Shown piece after piece: positions 1 to 7,191 of a stretch of DNA of 64,000 nt (position 1 is its first letter; each line of letters starts with the position of its first letter). The position numbers were made by a program, and so were the translations under genes. The notes below the pieces were generated by a model that was not told where the DNA came from, made no database searches, and saw nothing but the letters and a program-made list of their open reading frames with translations. Origin of the DNA: Mucilaginibacter pallidiroseus. Its GTDB lineage: Bacteria > Bacteroidota > Bacteroidia > Sphingobacteriales > Sphingobacteriaceae. The stretch lies in assembly GCF_007846085.1 (NCBI RefSeq), contig NZ_VOEJ01000005.1, positions 124,001-188,000 of the forward strand, given 5' to 3'.

Positions 1-201
1 GCTTTGATCATACGCGACCAGCCTGATTCGTTCCAGCAACGCTTTATCTGAAACTACAATCACTTTATACTGTTGCAATCCCGATGATGATGGCGCCATA
101 CGCGCGGCTTCTAATATATAATCCAGCTTTTCTTGCGGAACCTTTTCACCGTTCATTTTTTTAGTAGCGTAACGCCACTCCAGATCTGTTAGTAAACTCA
201 T
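1..201 (-). CDS. Nitroreductase family protein, 5' part (runs off the window)
   Basis: The first 67 codons are visible, beginning at an ATG whose A pairs with base 201. The protein starts MSLLTDLEWRYATKKMNG, continues with a helix and the segment EAARMAPSSSGLQQYKV. The WRYATK start and the APSSxGLQ loop, which contacts the flavin phosphate, are typical of FMN-dependent NAD(P)H nitroreductases of the NfsB type. These reduce nitroaromatics, quinones or related electrophiles in the cytoplasm. The gene is divergent from an HxlR regulator at 309, a very common pairing in which the regulator senses an electrophile and controls the reductase. The remainder, including the C-terminal dimer and FMN residues, lies outside the window, so substrate cannot be judged. 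Confidence 0.85.
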   Translation of the reverse strand, partial: MSLLTDLEWRYATKKMNGEKVPQEKLDYILEAARMAPSSSGLQQYKVIVVSDKALLERIRLVAYDQS

Positions 202-248
202 ATCGATATAATTTCCCCAAATGTAGGGTTAGTCAGTGTCAATAGGTA

Positions 249-265
249 ACTTTAGGACCAAAAGT
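249..265. promoter_or_regulatory. Candidate HxlR operator (inverted repeat)
   Basis: ACTTT-N7-AAAGT forms an inverted repeat in the 107-base divergent spacer between the nitroreductase and hxlR-type genes. AAAGTAA occurs again near 293, just before the regulator start. HxlR-family dimers bind short inverted repeats in such divergent spacers. Only the position and symmetry are seen; binding is inferred. Confidence 0.4.
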
Positions 266-308
266 AATGGTGACTATCGAGGGGTCATTGTGACATAAAA
301 GTAACTAT

Positions 309-686
309 ATGGGATCAAAGGATGCGGAACCGGTATTACCACCGTTTGATGATTGTTTAAAAAAAATTCGGGCACTAGATGACACGATGGAGCTTTTAGC
401 CGGTAAATGGAAATTATCCATTCTGGCCCGTCTCTGTTATAAGCCCATGCGTTATTCGGAAATCTTAAACGATATCGAACCGCTATCTGGTAAGGTACTT
501 AGCCGGGAGTTAAAGGATCTCGAAGCTAATGGTCTGATTAAACGTCAGGTGAACGACACCAAGCCACCATCCGTTACTTATAGCGTGTCAGATTATGGAA
601 TGTCACTAAGAGATCTTTCAGATAAGATCGCAGAATGGGGTTTACTACATCGCGAACGGATAAGGGGTTCTTTTAAAGAAAAGTGA
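309..686 (+). CDS. HxlR family winged-helix transcriptional regulator
   Basis: This 125-residue protein consists almost entirely of an HxlR-type winged helix (about residues 20-110). Visible signatures are LAGKWKLSILARL, the recognition region RYSEILNDIEPLSGKVLSREL, and the wing LIKRQ followed by YSVSDYG. HxlR proteins are small dimeric regulators that often carry a reactive Cys and respond to aldehydes, quinones or disulfide stress; here Cys16 and Cys43 are the available thiols. The divergent neighbour is a nitroreductase, which fits a detoxification switch. The ATG at 309 is the first one after the divergent spacer, and the length is normal for the family. Confidence 0.9.
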   Translation: MGSKDAEPVLPPFDDCLKKIRALDDTMELLAGKWKLSILARLCYKPMRYSEILNDIEPLSGKVLSRELKDLEANGLIKRQVNDTKPPSVTYSVSDYGMSLRDLSDKIAEWGLLHRERIRGSFKEK

Positions 687-758
687 TAAAAAAATGCGTA
701 AGAGTTTGTGGAATGACAACGCTGCTGCAGACCACTATGAGCATCAATATAAAGCGTT

Positions 759-2444
759 TCATGGAGTAATTTTAAAAGTAAATGAGTTAAGGATCAGTTG
801 TGAGCGGTCGCCTGTCTTCAAAAAGGTTGCGAGCATCTTTGCTTTATTAGGCATGATAATACCCTGAAACCATTTTTGTTTGTTAATTTGGATTGTTACC
901 GGTTTTTTAATGTCGATAAGTTCCGTAACAATATCGATTGTAATTTCCTTAACGCAAGAGGTTTGAAGATCAATCACGTTATCGCTTACCATGGCCCGAA
1001 CAGCGCCGCTCTTGTGTTTAAAAAAGTTGGCCTTACCTGTTTTACCTTCTTGATTGGTTATCATGGGTTGGATGGGCGTGTGCCAAGCAGCAGGTGTGGC
1101 AGCTGTATCAAGCTGATTAATATTTACCCAATAGTAGCTTCCATTTCTGACGTCGTCAGTTTCCCAAACCAATTTTTTGGGCGCGGGTTCCCGACGATTG
1201 CTGGCAAGCGAATCGAAAAGAAAGTAAACACTGTCAGGCGTAGCATACGGAAGACCATGGGTGCCTCTGATTACACGGCGGTGCCAATTACCACCAGCAT
1301 TAACGTCCTGATCAAGTACATTATTGACCATGCTGAGTGGGAAAAGCTGATCGTTTGTAGCGCTGACGCTGTAAAACGGGGTTTGATTATGCAGATTACG
1401 TAACGTGGTATTACCAGTGTAGATTGAAGGAAAATAACAGATGCCGTAGAAGGCGGCAAATGGAGTAGCCTTGTTCATAGCAAACCAAACAGCCCCCCTA
1501 CCACCATCGGAATGACCGCCAATGTACACACGATTATCATCGATATGGTAAAGCGTTTTTACGTGCTTAATTTCTTTTAAAATATTCTCGAACGCGTCCT
1601 GATTGTAAAGCCAGTTAAACCCTTTTCTACCAAACGGAAAAATAATGAATGCATTCTGTTCAAATGCCCGTTTAAAAAGCTTGGCCTGGCTGCGAGGCTC
1701 ATACGCCGGGTTGCTGAAATTTTTAGGGCCGCCAACGCCTCCATGCATAAAAACATACAGCGAACTGGCCTTTTTTGCATCGTAACTTTTAGGTATATAA
1801 ACCAAAAACGGAACGTTTAGCGAGTCGCCAGCTTTTACATAGTAGAGCGTCCAGAAGCCGGTACGCTTTGGTGATGGAAAAGCATTAAAGTCTTTTAGGC
1901 GCTTGAGCAACTGCTGCGGTGTGCTTCTAGCTGCCAGCTTCGCAAGATAAGCTTCTTCTGTAAGTAGCGATTTATTCACCCGTACGGTCGTGTCGTTTAA
2001 CATATCCGTGATCTCTTTAAGTGATCTCATCGCCGAATCGGCCTTAAACCTGAACGGTTCTATAAAAGCTTTCCACTCCGGGCGGTTGTGCAAACAGGCT
2101 GCGAGCGGATCATTGGCAAATGTATCGTATGAGGACAGGTCATAACCGATCTCTGCCGAACGTCGTAAATAATAAGCGATTTTTTCAGTCTGCCCTGATT
2201 GGCAGGCCGCTACTGCGGCGTAGAAAGTATCATAATTACTTTGCCCATGATGTGGGTCCGCATAAAAGGTGTCATAAAAGTGGTAGGCTTTTTTGAAATC
2301 CCTTTTTTCGTAGTAGACCCTGGCAGAGTCATATAGGTTAGCCGGTTTAGTTTGTGCGATTACGCTGTTAGAAGATAGGATCGCAAATAAAAAAAAGCAG
2401 CACTTCAAAAATCTGATCATGACACGAAGTAACTGCTTATTCAA
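759..2444 (-). CDS. Secreted alpha/beta-hydrolase (esterase / prolyl-oligopeptidase-like)
   Basis: The 561-residue product has a signal peptide (residues 1-30, ending SVIAQ), a TPR-like helical region to about residue 130, then an alpha/beta-hydrolase core. The oxyanion-loop sequence is YVFMHGGVGG, the nucleophile elbow GGHSDGG places Ser312, and Asp365 (SATNDQ) and His396 (RGTHG) complete a plausible triad. Residues from about 420 form an extra C-terminal beta-rich domain of unknown role. It lies 18 bases downstream of an AraC-type regulator on the same strand, so the two are probably co-transcribed. Families with this layout include PHB-depolymerase-like and feruloyl-type esterases; the true substrate cannot be read from sequence. 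Confidence 0.8.
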   Translation of the reverse strand: MNKQLLRVMIRFLKCCFFLFAILSSNSVIAQTKPANLYDSARVYYEKRDFKKAYHFYDTFYADPHHGQSNYDTFYAAVAACQSGQTEKIAYYLRRSAEIGYDLSSYDTFANDPLAACLHNRPEWKAFIEPFRFKADSAMRSLKEITDMLNDTTVRVNKSLLTEEAYLAKLAARSTPQQLLKRLKDFNAFPSPKRTGFWTLYYVKAGDSLNVPFLVYIPKSYDAKKASSLYVFMHGGVGGPKNFSNPAYEPRSQAKLFKRAFEQNAFIIFPFGRKGFNWLYNQDAFENILKEIKHVKTLYHIDDNRVYIGGHSDGGRGAVWFAMNKATPFAAFYGICYFPSIYTGNTTLRNLHNQTPFYSVSATNDQLFPLSMVNNVLDQDVNAGGNWHRRVIRGTHGLPYATPDSVYFLFDSLASNRREPAPKKLVWETDDVRNGSYYWVNINQLDTAATPAAWHTPIQPMITNQEGKTGKANFFKHKSGAVRAMVSDNVIDLQTSCVKEITIDIVTELIDIKKPVTIQINKQKWFQGIIMPNKAKMLATFLKTGDRSQLILNSFTFKITP

Positions 2445-2462
2445 GTGTCGTGATAGTATTTT

Positions 2463-3308
2463 TCAGCCAGACTTTACCGGGTTGTAAGTTTTAAACTCAA
2501 ACACCAGCCTGCTGTCTCCCACTTGTGCTAATTTGCATAACAGATCACTTGGATTGGAACCAGTGAATTGCCTGTAGAATTTAATTAAATATGACTGATC
2601 ATAAAAATTACTTTCGTGCGTAATATCGCTGAGGCTTTTAGAACGCTCATCGAAAAGCTTATTTTCCAGCGAGTATCGGAAGCGGGCGATGCGCTGATGG
2701 GTAATAGGTGAAACACCGAGGTGCTTTTTAAATAGCCGGTTGAATGTTCTGAGTGATAGCCCCGCTGTGGCTGCGACCATTTCCATCGAGCGATCTGAAT
2801 GAACATCAGCCAATAATTCAAGTGCTTGTTGCAAACTCCGTTGAGTAAATGGTCTGTAATAGCGGATAAGCAGGTTCTCCAATAGCTGCATTTGTACCGA
2901 CCGGGTATCGTCGAATAAGTCTGCAGGTATAGTCCAGGCATTGAAGAGGCAAGGGTCGGCGGTGATTAGGTCTCCAAGCGCCTCATCGATGAAATGATTT
3001 AACCCTAAAGGTTTGAATAGGATGGTAACTCTGGAAAGGACGCCTCCCATATCGACAAGTAAAGGGCTTTGACGTTTGCCTTGCAGCACGCATGATATAT
3101 TGTTCGATCCGTTCCCTGTTACAGCCAGTTGCCCTCCAGTATAATGAATACTTGCCCCGCAATAAATTGTAACAGCGTTAAAGGTGTGAGGAAAAGAATA
3201 GTGTCTGCTCTGAAAATTATCAGCATCGCTTTTAAGGGTATAAAAACAATAGATATATTCCTTAAGCAAAGGCGAAACAGGGTAAACAGGTTTGAATTCT
3301 GAAATCAT
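2463..3308 (-). CDS. AraC family transcriptional regulator
   Basis: The protein has 281 residues. The N-terminal 150 residues resemble the beta-rich sensing domain common in Bacteroidota AraC proteins (DUF6597-like), starting FKPVYPVSPLLKEYIYCF. The C-terminal double helix-turn-helix is clear: the first HTH is near residues 175-205 (AGLSLRTFNRLFKKHLGVSP) and the second near 226-255 (ITHESNFYDQSYLIKFYRQF). It is the first gene of a minus-strand pair with the secreted hydrolase and likely controls that gene. The ligand is unknown. Confidence 0.9.
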   Translation of the reverse strand: MISEFKPVYPVSPLLKEYIYCFYTLKSDADNFQSRHYSFPHTFNAVTIYCGASIHYTGGQLAVTGNGSNNISCVLQGKRQSPLLVDMGGVLSRVTILFKPLGLNHFIDEALGDLITADPCLFNAWTIPADLFDDTRSVQMQLLENLLIRYYRPFTQRSLQQALELLADVHSDRSMEMVAATAGLSLRTFNRLFKKHLGVSPITHQRIARFRYSLENKLFDERSKSLSDITHESNFYDQSYLIKFYRQFTGSNPSDLLCKLAQVGDSRLVFEFKTYNPVKSG

Positions 3309-3476
3309 ACTAACAAGACGGCAAAAAGATTAATGCGTTACACCGGATTAAGTGCTCAATAGGCAAGATTATTATGCAACGCTGACTCTTACACATTCGA
3401 GATCACCAATAAGTTACACCCAAAAAGTATTTAAGCATTTAGTCGCGCATTAAAAATGCGTAGATTAATTCTATTA
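3309..3476. other. Intergenic region between the AraC gene and the SAM-riboswitch promoter
   Basis: No ORF is visible. The only structure is the short perfect inverted repeat CGCATT-AAA-AATGCG at 3446-3460, just upstream of the candidate -33 element; it could be an operator or a weak hairpin. The remainder is AT-rich spacer shared by the divergent AraC and SusC transcription units. Confidence 0.4.
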
Positions 3477-3509
3477 TTTCTATAGATATTATATTAATTT
3501 ATATATTTG
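3477..3509 (+). promoter_or_regulatory. Candidate Bacteroidota housekeeping promoter for the riboswitch-susCD transcript
   Basis: TATATTTG at 3502-3509 matches the Bacteroidota -7 consensus TAnnTTTG exactly. TTTC at 3477-3480, 21 bases upstream, is a near match to the -33 TTTG element. Transcription would begin near 3516, about 15 bases before the riboswitch P1 stem, which is what a riboswitch-led transcript needs. Confidence 0.6.
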
Positions 3510-3530
3510 CATCGTCAAGGTTCTTAATTA

Positions 3531-3635
3531 ATTATCAAGAAAGACTGAGGGAAAGGCCCGATGATGTCTTAGCAACCTGTACGCCAAAAGTATAAAGGTG
3601 CTAATTCCTGCCTGCAGCAATGCAGAAAAGATAAT
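3531..3635 (+). promoter_or_regulatory. SAM-I (S-box) riboswitch aptamer
   Basis: The conserved S-box core is present in order: GAGGGAAAGGCCCGATGATG at 3547-3566, AGCAACC at 3571-3577, and GGTGCTAATTCCTGC at 3598-3612. P1 can form between ATTATC (3531-3536) and GATAAT (3630-3635). P4 is CTGCA-GCAA-TGCAG (3612-3625) with a GNRA tetraloop. SAM-I aptamers bind S-adenosylmethionine and usually turn off sulfur-amino-acid genes when SAM is plentiful. Here the next genes are not methionine-biosynthetic: a poly-Cys leader ORF at 3761, then susCD. A GC hairpin without a clear T-run follows at 3648-3668, so the expression platform is not obvious. Confidence 0.93.
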
Positions 3636-3760
3636 GTTTGCAATTATGCATGCCCTTTGGGCACTCATTACATCATCTCTATCCGCAGCCATCTTAAATA
3701 ATTGATAAGACCAATAAATAGCTACTACATTAATCGAATTTATTTTTTACAGCCCTATAT

Positions 3761-3883
3761 ATGAATACAAACATTTACACTAAGCCGCCTTTACCAAAAC
3801 TGCAAACATTGCAACGTAAAGCTACCTCGTCATCTTCTTCTTTCCGCTCCTCTTTAATGTGTTGCTGCTGCTGTTCACGTTAA
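3761..3883 (+). CDS. Candidate leader peptide with a five-cysteine run
   Basis: This 40-codon ORF lies between the SAM-I riboswitch and susC. It starts MNTNIYTKPPLPKLQ, has a serine cluster at codons 23-27 (with two more at 30-31), and ends with Met33, then Cys34-Cys38 (codons TGT TGC TGC TGC TGT at 3860-3874), Ser, Arg, stop. Five consecutive Cys codons near the end of a short ORF just before alternative hairpins is the layout of an amino-acid-sensing leader, in which ribosome stalling or coupling reports on charged tRNA-Cys. Poly-Cys uORFs with this role are described in actinobacteria; a role here is inferred. It has no signal peptide and no recognisable domain. Translation has not been shown, but chance is an unlikely source of Met-Cys5 downstream of a SAM sensor. 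Confidence 0.65.
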   Translation: MNTNIYTKPPLPKLQTLQRKATSSSSSFRSSLMCCCCCSR

Positions 3884-3890
3884 CCATACC

Positions 3891-3980
3891 GCGCTGCTAT
3901 TTATAGCCACATCGCGCCAAATACCACTTATTATTTAATACTCATGAGGCGTTTTAAAACGCGCTCACTAGTCGTTTTTT
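3891..3980 (+). promoter_or_regulatory. Alternative hairpins between leader peptide and susC (candidate attenuator)
   Basis: Directly after the leader stop, GCGC (3891-3894) and GCTA (3896-3899) can pair with TAGC (3904-3907) and GCGC (3914-3917). Further on, GCGTTTT (3949-3955) is followed immediately by its complement AAAACGC (3956-3962), and CGTTTTTT occurs at 3973-3980. The middle segment can therefore pair either upstream or downstream. The downstream pairing resembles a weak terminator with a T-run. The pairings are visible; their regulatory use is inference and the stems are AT-rich. Confidence 0.4.
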
Positions 3981-3997
3981 ACCTTTACACATTTAAT

Positions 3998-6900
3998 ATG
4001 TTCAAAATTTATAAATTTTTATCGGCAGTATTATTGCTGTTTGCAAGCGTGCAACTTACCAATGCACAGGCTGTTAAAATAAGCGGTGTTGTTACCGCCC
4101 GGGCCGACGGCCAGCCACTTCCTGGTGTAAGCATTGGGGTAACAGGATCCACAAACGGTACACAAACAGATGTACAGGGTAAGTTTACCCTCAATGCAAA
4201 CGCAAATGATATCTTAAGGATATCATACATTGGTTTTACCACTCAGGAAATTAAAGTAACCAACACCAGCAATCCATTACAAATTGTACTGCAGGAAGCG
4301 CCTAATTCTTTAAATGAGGTTGTTGTGACTGCGCTAAATATATCTAAGGATAAAAAATCTCTGGGCTACGCCGTTCAGGGGCTTAAATCAAAAGATATTT
4401 CGGAAGCAAAAGAAACAAACCTCGTCAACGCACTCTCTGGTAAAATAGCCGGTTTGCAGGTTACAGGCAGCCAGGGCGATATGGGTTCGTCCCGCATTAT
4501 CATTCGCGGCGAAACATCTGTATCGGGTAACAACCAACCGCTATTTGTGGTAGATGGTGTTATTGTAGATAACTCGCAATTCCAGGGAACTAACGGTTCA
4601 AGGGATTTTCAGAATGCCATAGCAGATCTCAACCCCGAGGATATCGAATCAATGAGCGTGTTGAAGGGCCCAAATGCAGCGGCCCTTTATGGGTCGCGCG
4701 CTGCGGCCGGAGTTATCCTCATAAAAACCAAAACAGGCAAGGGCACCAAGGGGCTTGGCATAACTATCAACTCCAACACATCATTCGCTACGCTTAAAGT
4801 TTTCCCGGATTACCAGAACCAGTTTGGACAAGGCTCAAACGGCAGGTTTAGCTACGTAGATGGTAAGGGCGGCGGTATCAATGACGGAGTTGACGAAAGC
4901 TGGGGCCCGCCACTGGATGGCAGGCTTATACCGCAGTTTTACTCAAACGGGCAGGCTGTTCCGTTTGTGGCGCATCCAAACAACGTACGCGACTTTTTCA
5001 ATACAGGTGTTACCTTAAATAACGGTGTTGCACTTGCAGGTAGCGGCGAAAAGTTTGATTACCGGGTGTCTTATAACAATTTACATCAAACGGGCGTGGT
5101 ACCTAATTCATCTCAGGGCCGTAACTCGATTATGCTGAATTCAACCTTCCGCCCTACTAAAAAACTGACTGTTACAACAATAGCCAATTACATTAAGGAC
5201 GATGCTGGTAACCTGCCGGGGGCGTATGGCAGGCGCGCAACCAGCACCATGCTGCAATTTACCTGGTTTGGACGCCAGGTGGATATCAACCGCTTAAAAA
5301 ATTACAGGGATGCAAACGGAAATACCTTTAATTGGAACAACAGCTATTACAGCAACCCATATTTTATTGCTTACGAAAACACCGTAGCCCAGCACAAGAA
5401 CAGAATTATTGGCAGTGTGGAACTGAATTATAAGATCATTGACGGCCTATCTGCAAATTTCCGCACAGGTACCGATTATTATAACGACCGTCGTAAAATC
5501 AAAGTGGCATACGGTACCAACGGAACGCCTTTCGGATCGTATGAAGAGGACGCATATACTGTTAACGAAACTAATACCGAGGCGCGATTACAATACACCA
5601 AAAAACTTAACAAAGATTTTTCGTTCGATGGATTTTTAGGTGGTAACATCAGCACCATACTTAATGAGCAAAACGACCAGATAGCACCCAAGCTGGCTGT
5701 GGCAGGATTATATACCCTAAGCAACTCGCGCGACCCTTTGGTGTCATCAAATTACTATGGGAAGCTTAAAACCTACAGTTACTTTGCATCGGCACAAATC
5801 GGGTTCAGAAACTATGCTTTCTTAAACTTAACAGGCCGTAACGATTGGTCATCCACCCTAGCTACAGCAAACTTATCTTACTTCTATCCTTCAATCAATG
5901 GCAGCTTGGTAGTATCAGAAGCCTTAGACTGGAAAAGCGATGCCTTAAGCTATTTAAAACTACGGGGCGGATGGTCTAAAGTGGGTAAAGCAACAACGCC
6001 TTACCAGTTAATCAATACGTACAATTTTACGGCGCCATTTGGTACTAATCCGCAGCAGAGCGCTGCAAGCATCAATCTAAATCCCGATTTAAAACCCGAA
6101 ACAACAACTTCTGGCGAGGCTGGTTTTGAAGCAGGCTTTTTAAGAGACCGGATAAGGCTTGATGTAAGTGTTTACAACACCAATAGCGTAAACCAGATAT
6201 TAAACGTTGATGTTAGCCCAACAACCGGCTATACACAAAAACTAATCAATGGAGGCCGTATAAATAACAAAGGGCTGGAGGTTCAGTTAAGCGCCACACC
6301 GGTAAAATCAAATAGCTTTACCTGGGATGTTACCGTTAACTATTCACGTAACAAAAGCAAAGTGGTATCGCTAGATGACGACGGCCAGTTGCAAAGCTAC
6401 ATTTTGGGCACCAACCGTACGGTGCAAGTATTGGCAGCCGTTGGCCAGCCATACGGAACGTTGTTTGGTAACGCTTACACACGTGATGCGTCCGGACAAA
6501 TTGTTATAGGTGCAAACGGCACGCCGGTTATAAACCCTGCAAAACAATACCTGGGCAAATACACGCCGGATTGGCTTGGAAGCATTAACAACAGTTTCAC
6601 TTATAAAGGTGTTAACCTGAGCTTTTTAGTGGATGCCAGGATAGGCGGATCCATATACTCAAACACCAATCGTACGGGCACTTACACAGGGGTGCTTGCC
6701 TCAACCCTACCCGGCCGGGGTGCAGCCAATGGAGGCTTAAGCTATTACTACCCGGGTAATAACACATCTGTACCTGCGGTGCAGGTAAGCAACGGAGCAA
6801 CGGCCCCTGCCGGTGAGACAGTTTATGATGACGGTATGGTATTTAAAGGTGTAAAGGCCGATGGAACGCCAAACACAACAATTTTGTCGGCCCAATCCTA

Positions 6901-7186
6901 CTATAAAGGCTTTACCAATGTGGATGAGGCATTTGTTTACAGTGCATCATACGTTAAACTACGCGAAGTGAAAATTGGTTACACGTTCCCGTCGCAATGG
7001 GTGAAGGGAGTAGGCTTGCAATCGGCAACTGTTTCACTAGTGGGCCGTAACTTATGGATCATCCATAAAAACGTACCGAACATCGATCCGGAAACTGCCT
7101 TCAATACAGGCAACGGCCAGGGCCTGGAAGACCTTACACTGCCTACCGTACGCAATATAGGCTTTAACATTAACCTTAAATTCTAA
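3998..7186 (+). CDS. SusC/RagA family TonB-dependent outer membrane transporter
   Basis: The 1062-residue protein (from the ATG at 3998) begins with signal peptide MFKIYKFLSAVLLLFASVQL ending at NAQ. A CarboxypepD_reg-like beta-sandwich (about 27-105), the TonB-dependent plug (about 118-230, with LFVVDGVIVDN and GPNAAALYGSRAAAGVI) and the SusC barrel follow. An in-frame ATG at 3944 would add 18 residues in front of the signal peptide and covers the hairpin region, so 3998 is preferred. It imports a ligand captured by the SusD-like lipoprotein encoded five bases downstream. SAM-riboswitch and poly-Cys control suggest a sulfur-related substrate such as a peptide or organosulfur compound; that is inference. 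No glycosidase is adjacent, unlike typical polysaccharide loci. Confidence 0.95.
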   Translation: MFKIYKFLSAVLLLFASVQLTNAQAVKISGVVTARADGQPLPGVSIGVTGSTNGTQTDVQGKFTLNANANDILRISYIGFTTQEIKVTNTSNPLQIVLQEAPNSLNEVVVTALNISKDKKSLGYAVQGLKSKDISEAKETNLVNALSGKIAGLQVTGSQGDMGSSRIIIRGETSVSGNNQPLFVVDGVIVDNSQFQGTNGSRDFQNAIADLNPEDIESMSVLKGPNAAALYGSRAAAGVILIKTKTGKGTKGLGITINSNTSFATLKVFPDYQNQFGQGSNGRFSYVDGKGGGINDGVDESWGPPLDGRLIPQFYSNGQAVPFVAHPNNVRDFFNTGVTLNNGVALAGSGEKFDYRVSYNNLHQTGVVPNSSQGRNSIMLNSTFRPTKKLTVTTIANYIKDDAGNLPGAYGRRATSTMLQFTWFGRQVDINRLKNYRDANGNTFNWNNSYYSNPYFIAYENTVAQHKNRIIGSVELNYKIIDGLSANFRTGTDYYNDRRKIKVAYGTNGTPFGSYEEDAYTVNETNTEARLQYTKKLNKDFSFDGFLGGNISTILNEQNDQIAPKLAVAGLYTLSNSRDPLVSSNYYGKLKTYSYFASAQIGFRNYAFLNLTGRNDWSSTLATANLSYFYPSINGSLVVSEALDWKSDALSYLKLRGGWSKVGKATTPYQLINTYNFTAPFGTNPQQSAASINLNPDLKPETTTSGEAGFEAGFLRDRIRLDVSVYNTNSVNQILNVDVSPTTGYTQKLINGGRINNKGLEVQLSATPVKSNSFTWDVTVNYSRNKSKVVSLDDDGQLQSYILGTNRTVQVLAAVGQPYGTLFGNAYTRDASGQIVIGANGTPVINPAKQYLGKYTPDWLGSINNSFTYKGVNLSFLVDARIGGSIYSNTNRTGTYTGVLASTLPGRGAANGGLSYYYPGNNTSVPAVQVSNGATAPAGETVYDDGMVFKGVKADGTPNTTILSAQSYYKGFTNVDEAFVYSASYVKLREVKIGYTFPSQWVKGVGLQSATVSLVGRNLWIIHKNVPNIDPETAFNTGNGQGLEDLTLPTVRNIGFNINLKF

Positions 7187-7191
7187 CTACC

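Noticed and set aside
694..867. Open frame of 57 codons starting MRKSLWNDNAAADHYE right after the HxlR gene
   Set aside because: Its second half runs antisense through the end of the secreted hydrolase gene, no family is recognised, and nothing but position supports it. It could be a decayed remnant.
876..1403. 175-codon open frame opposite the secreted hydrolase
   Set aside because: It is antisense to a well-supported gene, with no domain or signal.
3612..3868. Seven-base complementarity between riboswitch P4 (GCAGCAA, 3614-3620) and the Cys codons (TTGCTGC, 3862-3868)
   Set aside because: The bases form the P4 stem and GNRA loop in the aptamer, and a seven-base match to a TGC repeat is easily due to chance.
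3944..3997. Upstream in-frame ATG for the first SusC
   Set aside because: It would put 18 residues before a clean signal peptide and lies in the palindromic hairpin region.
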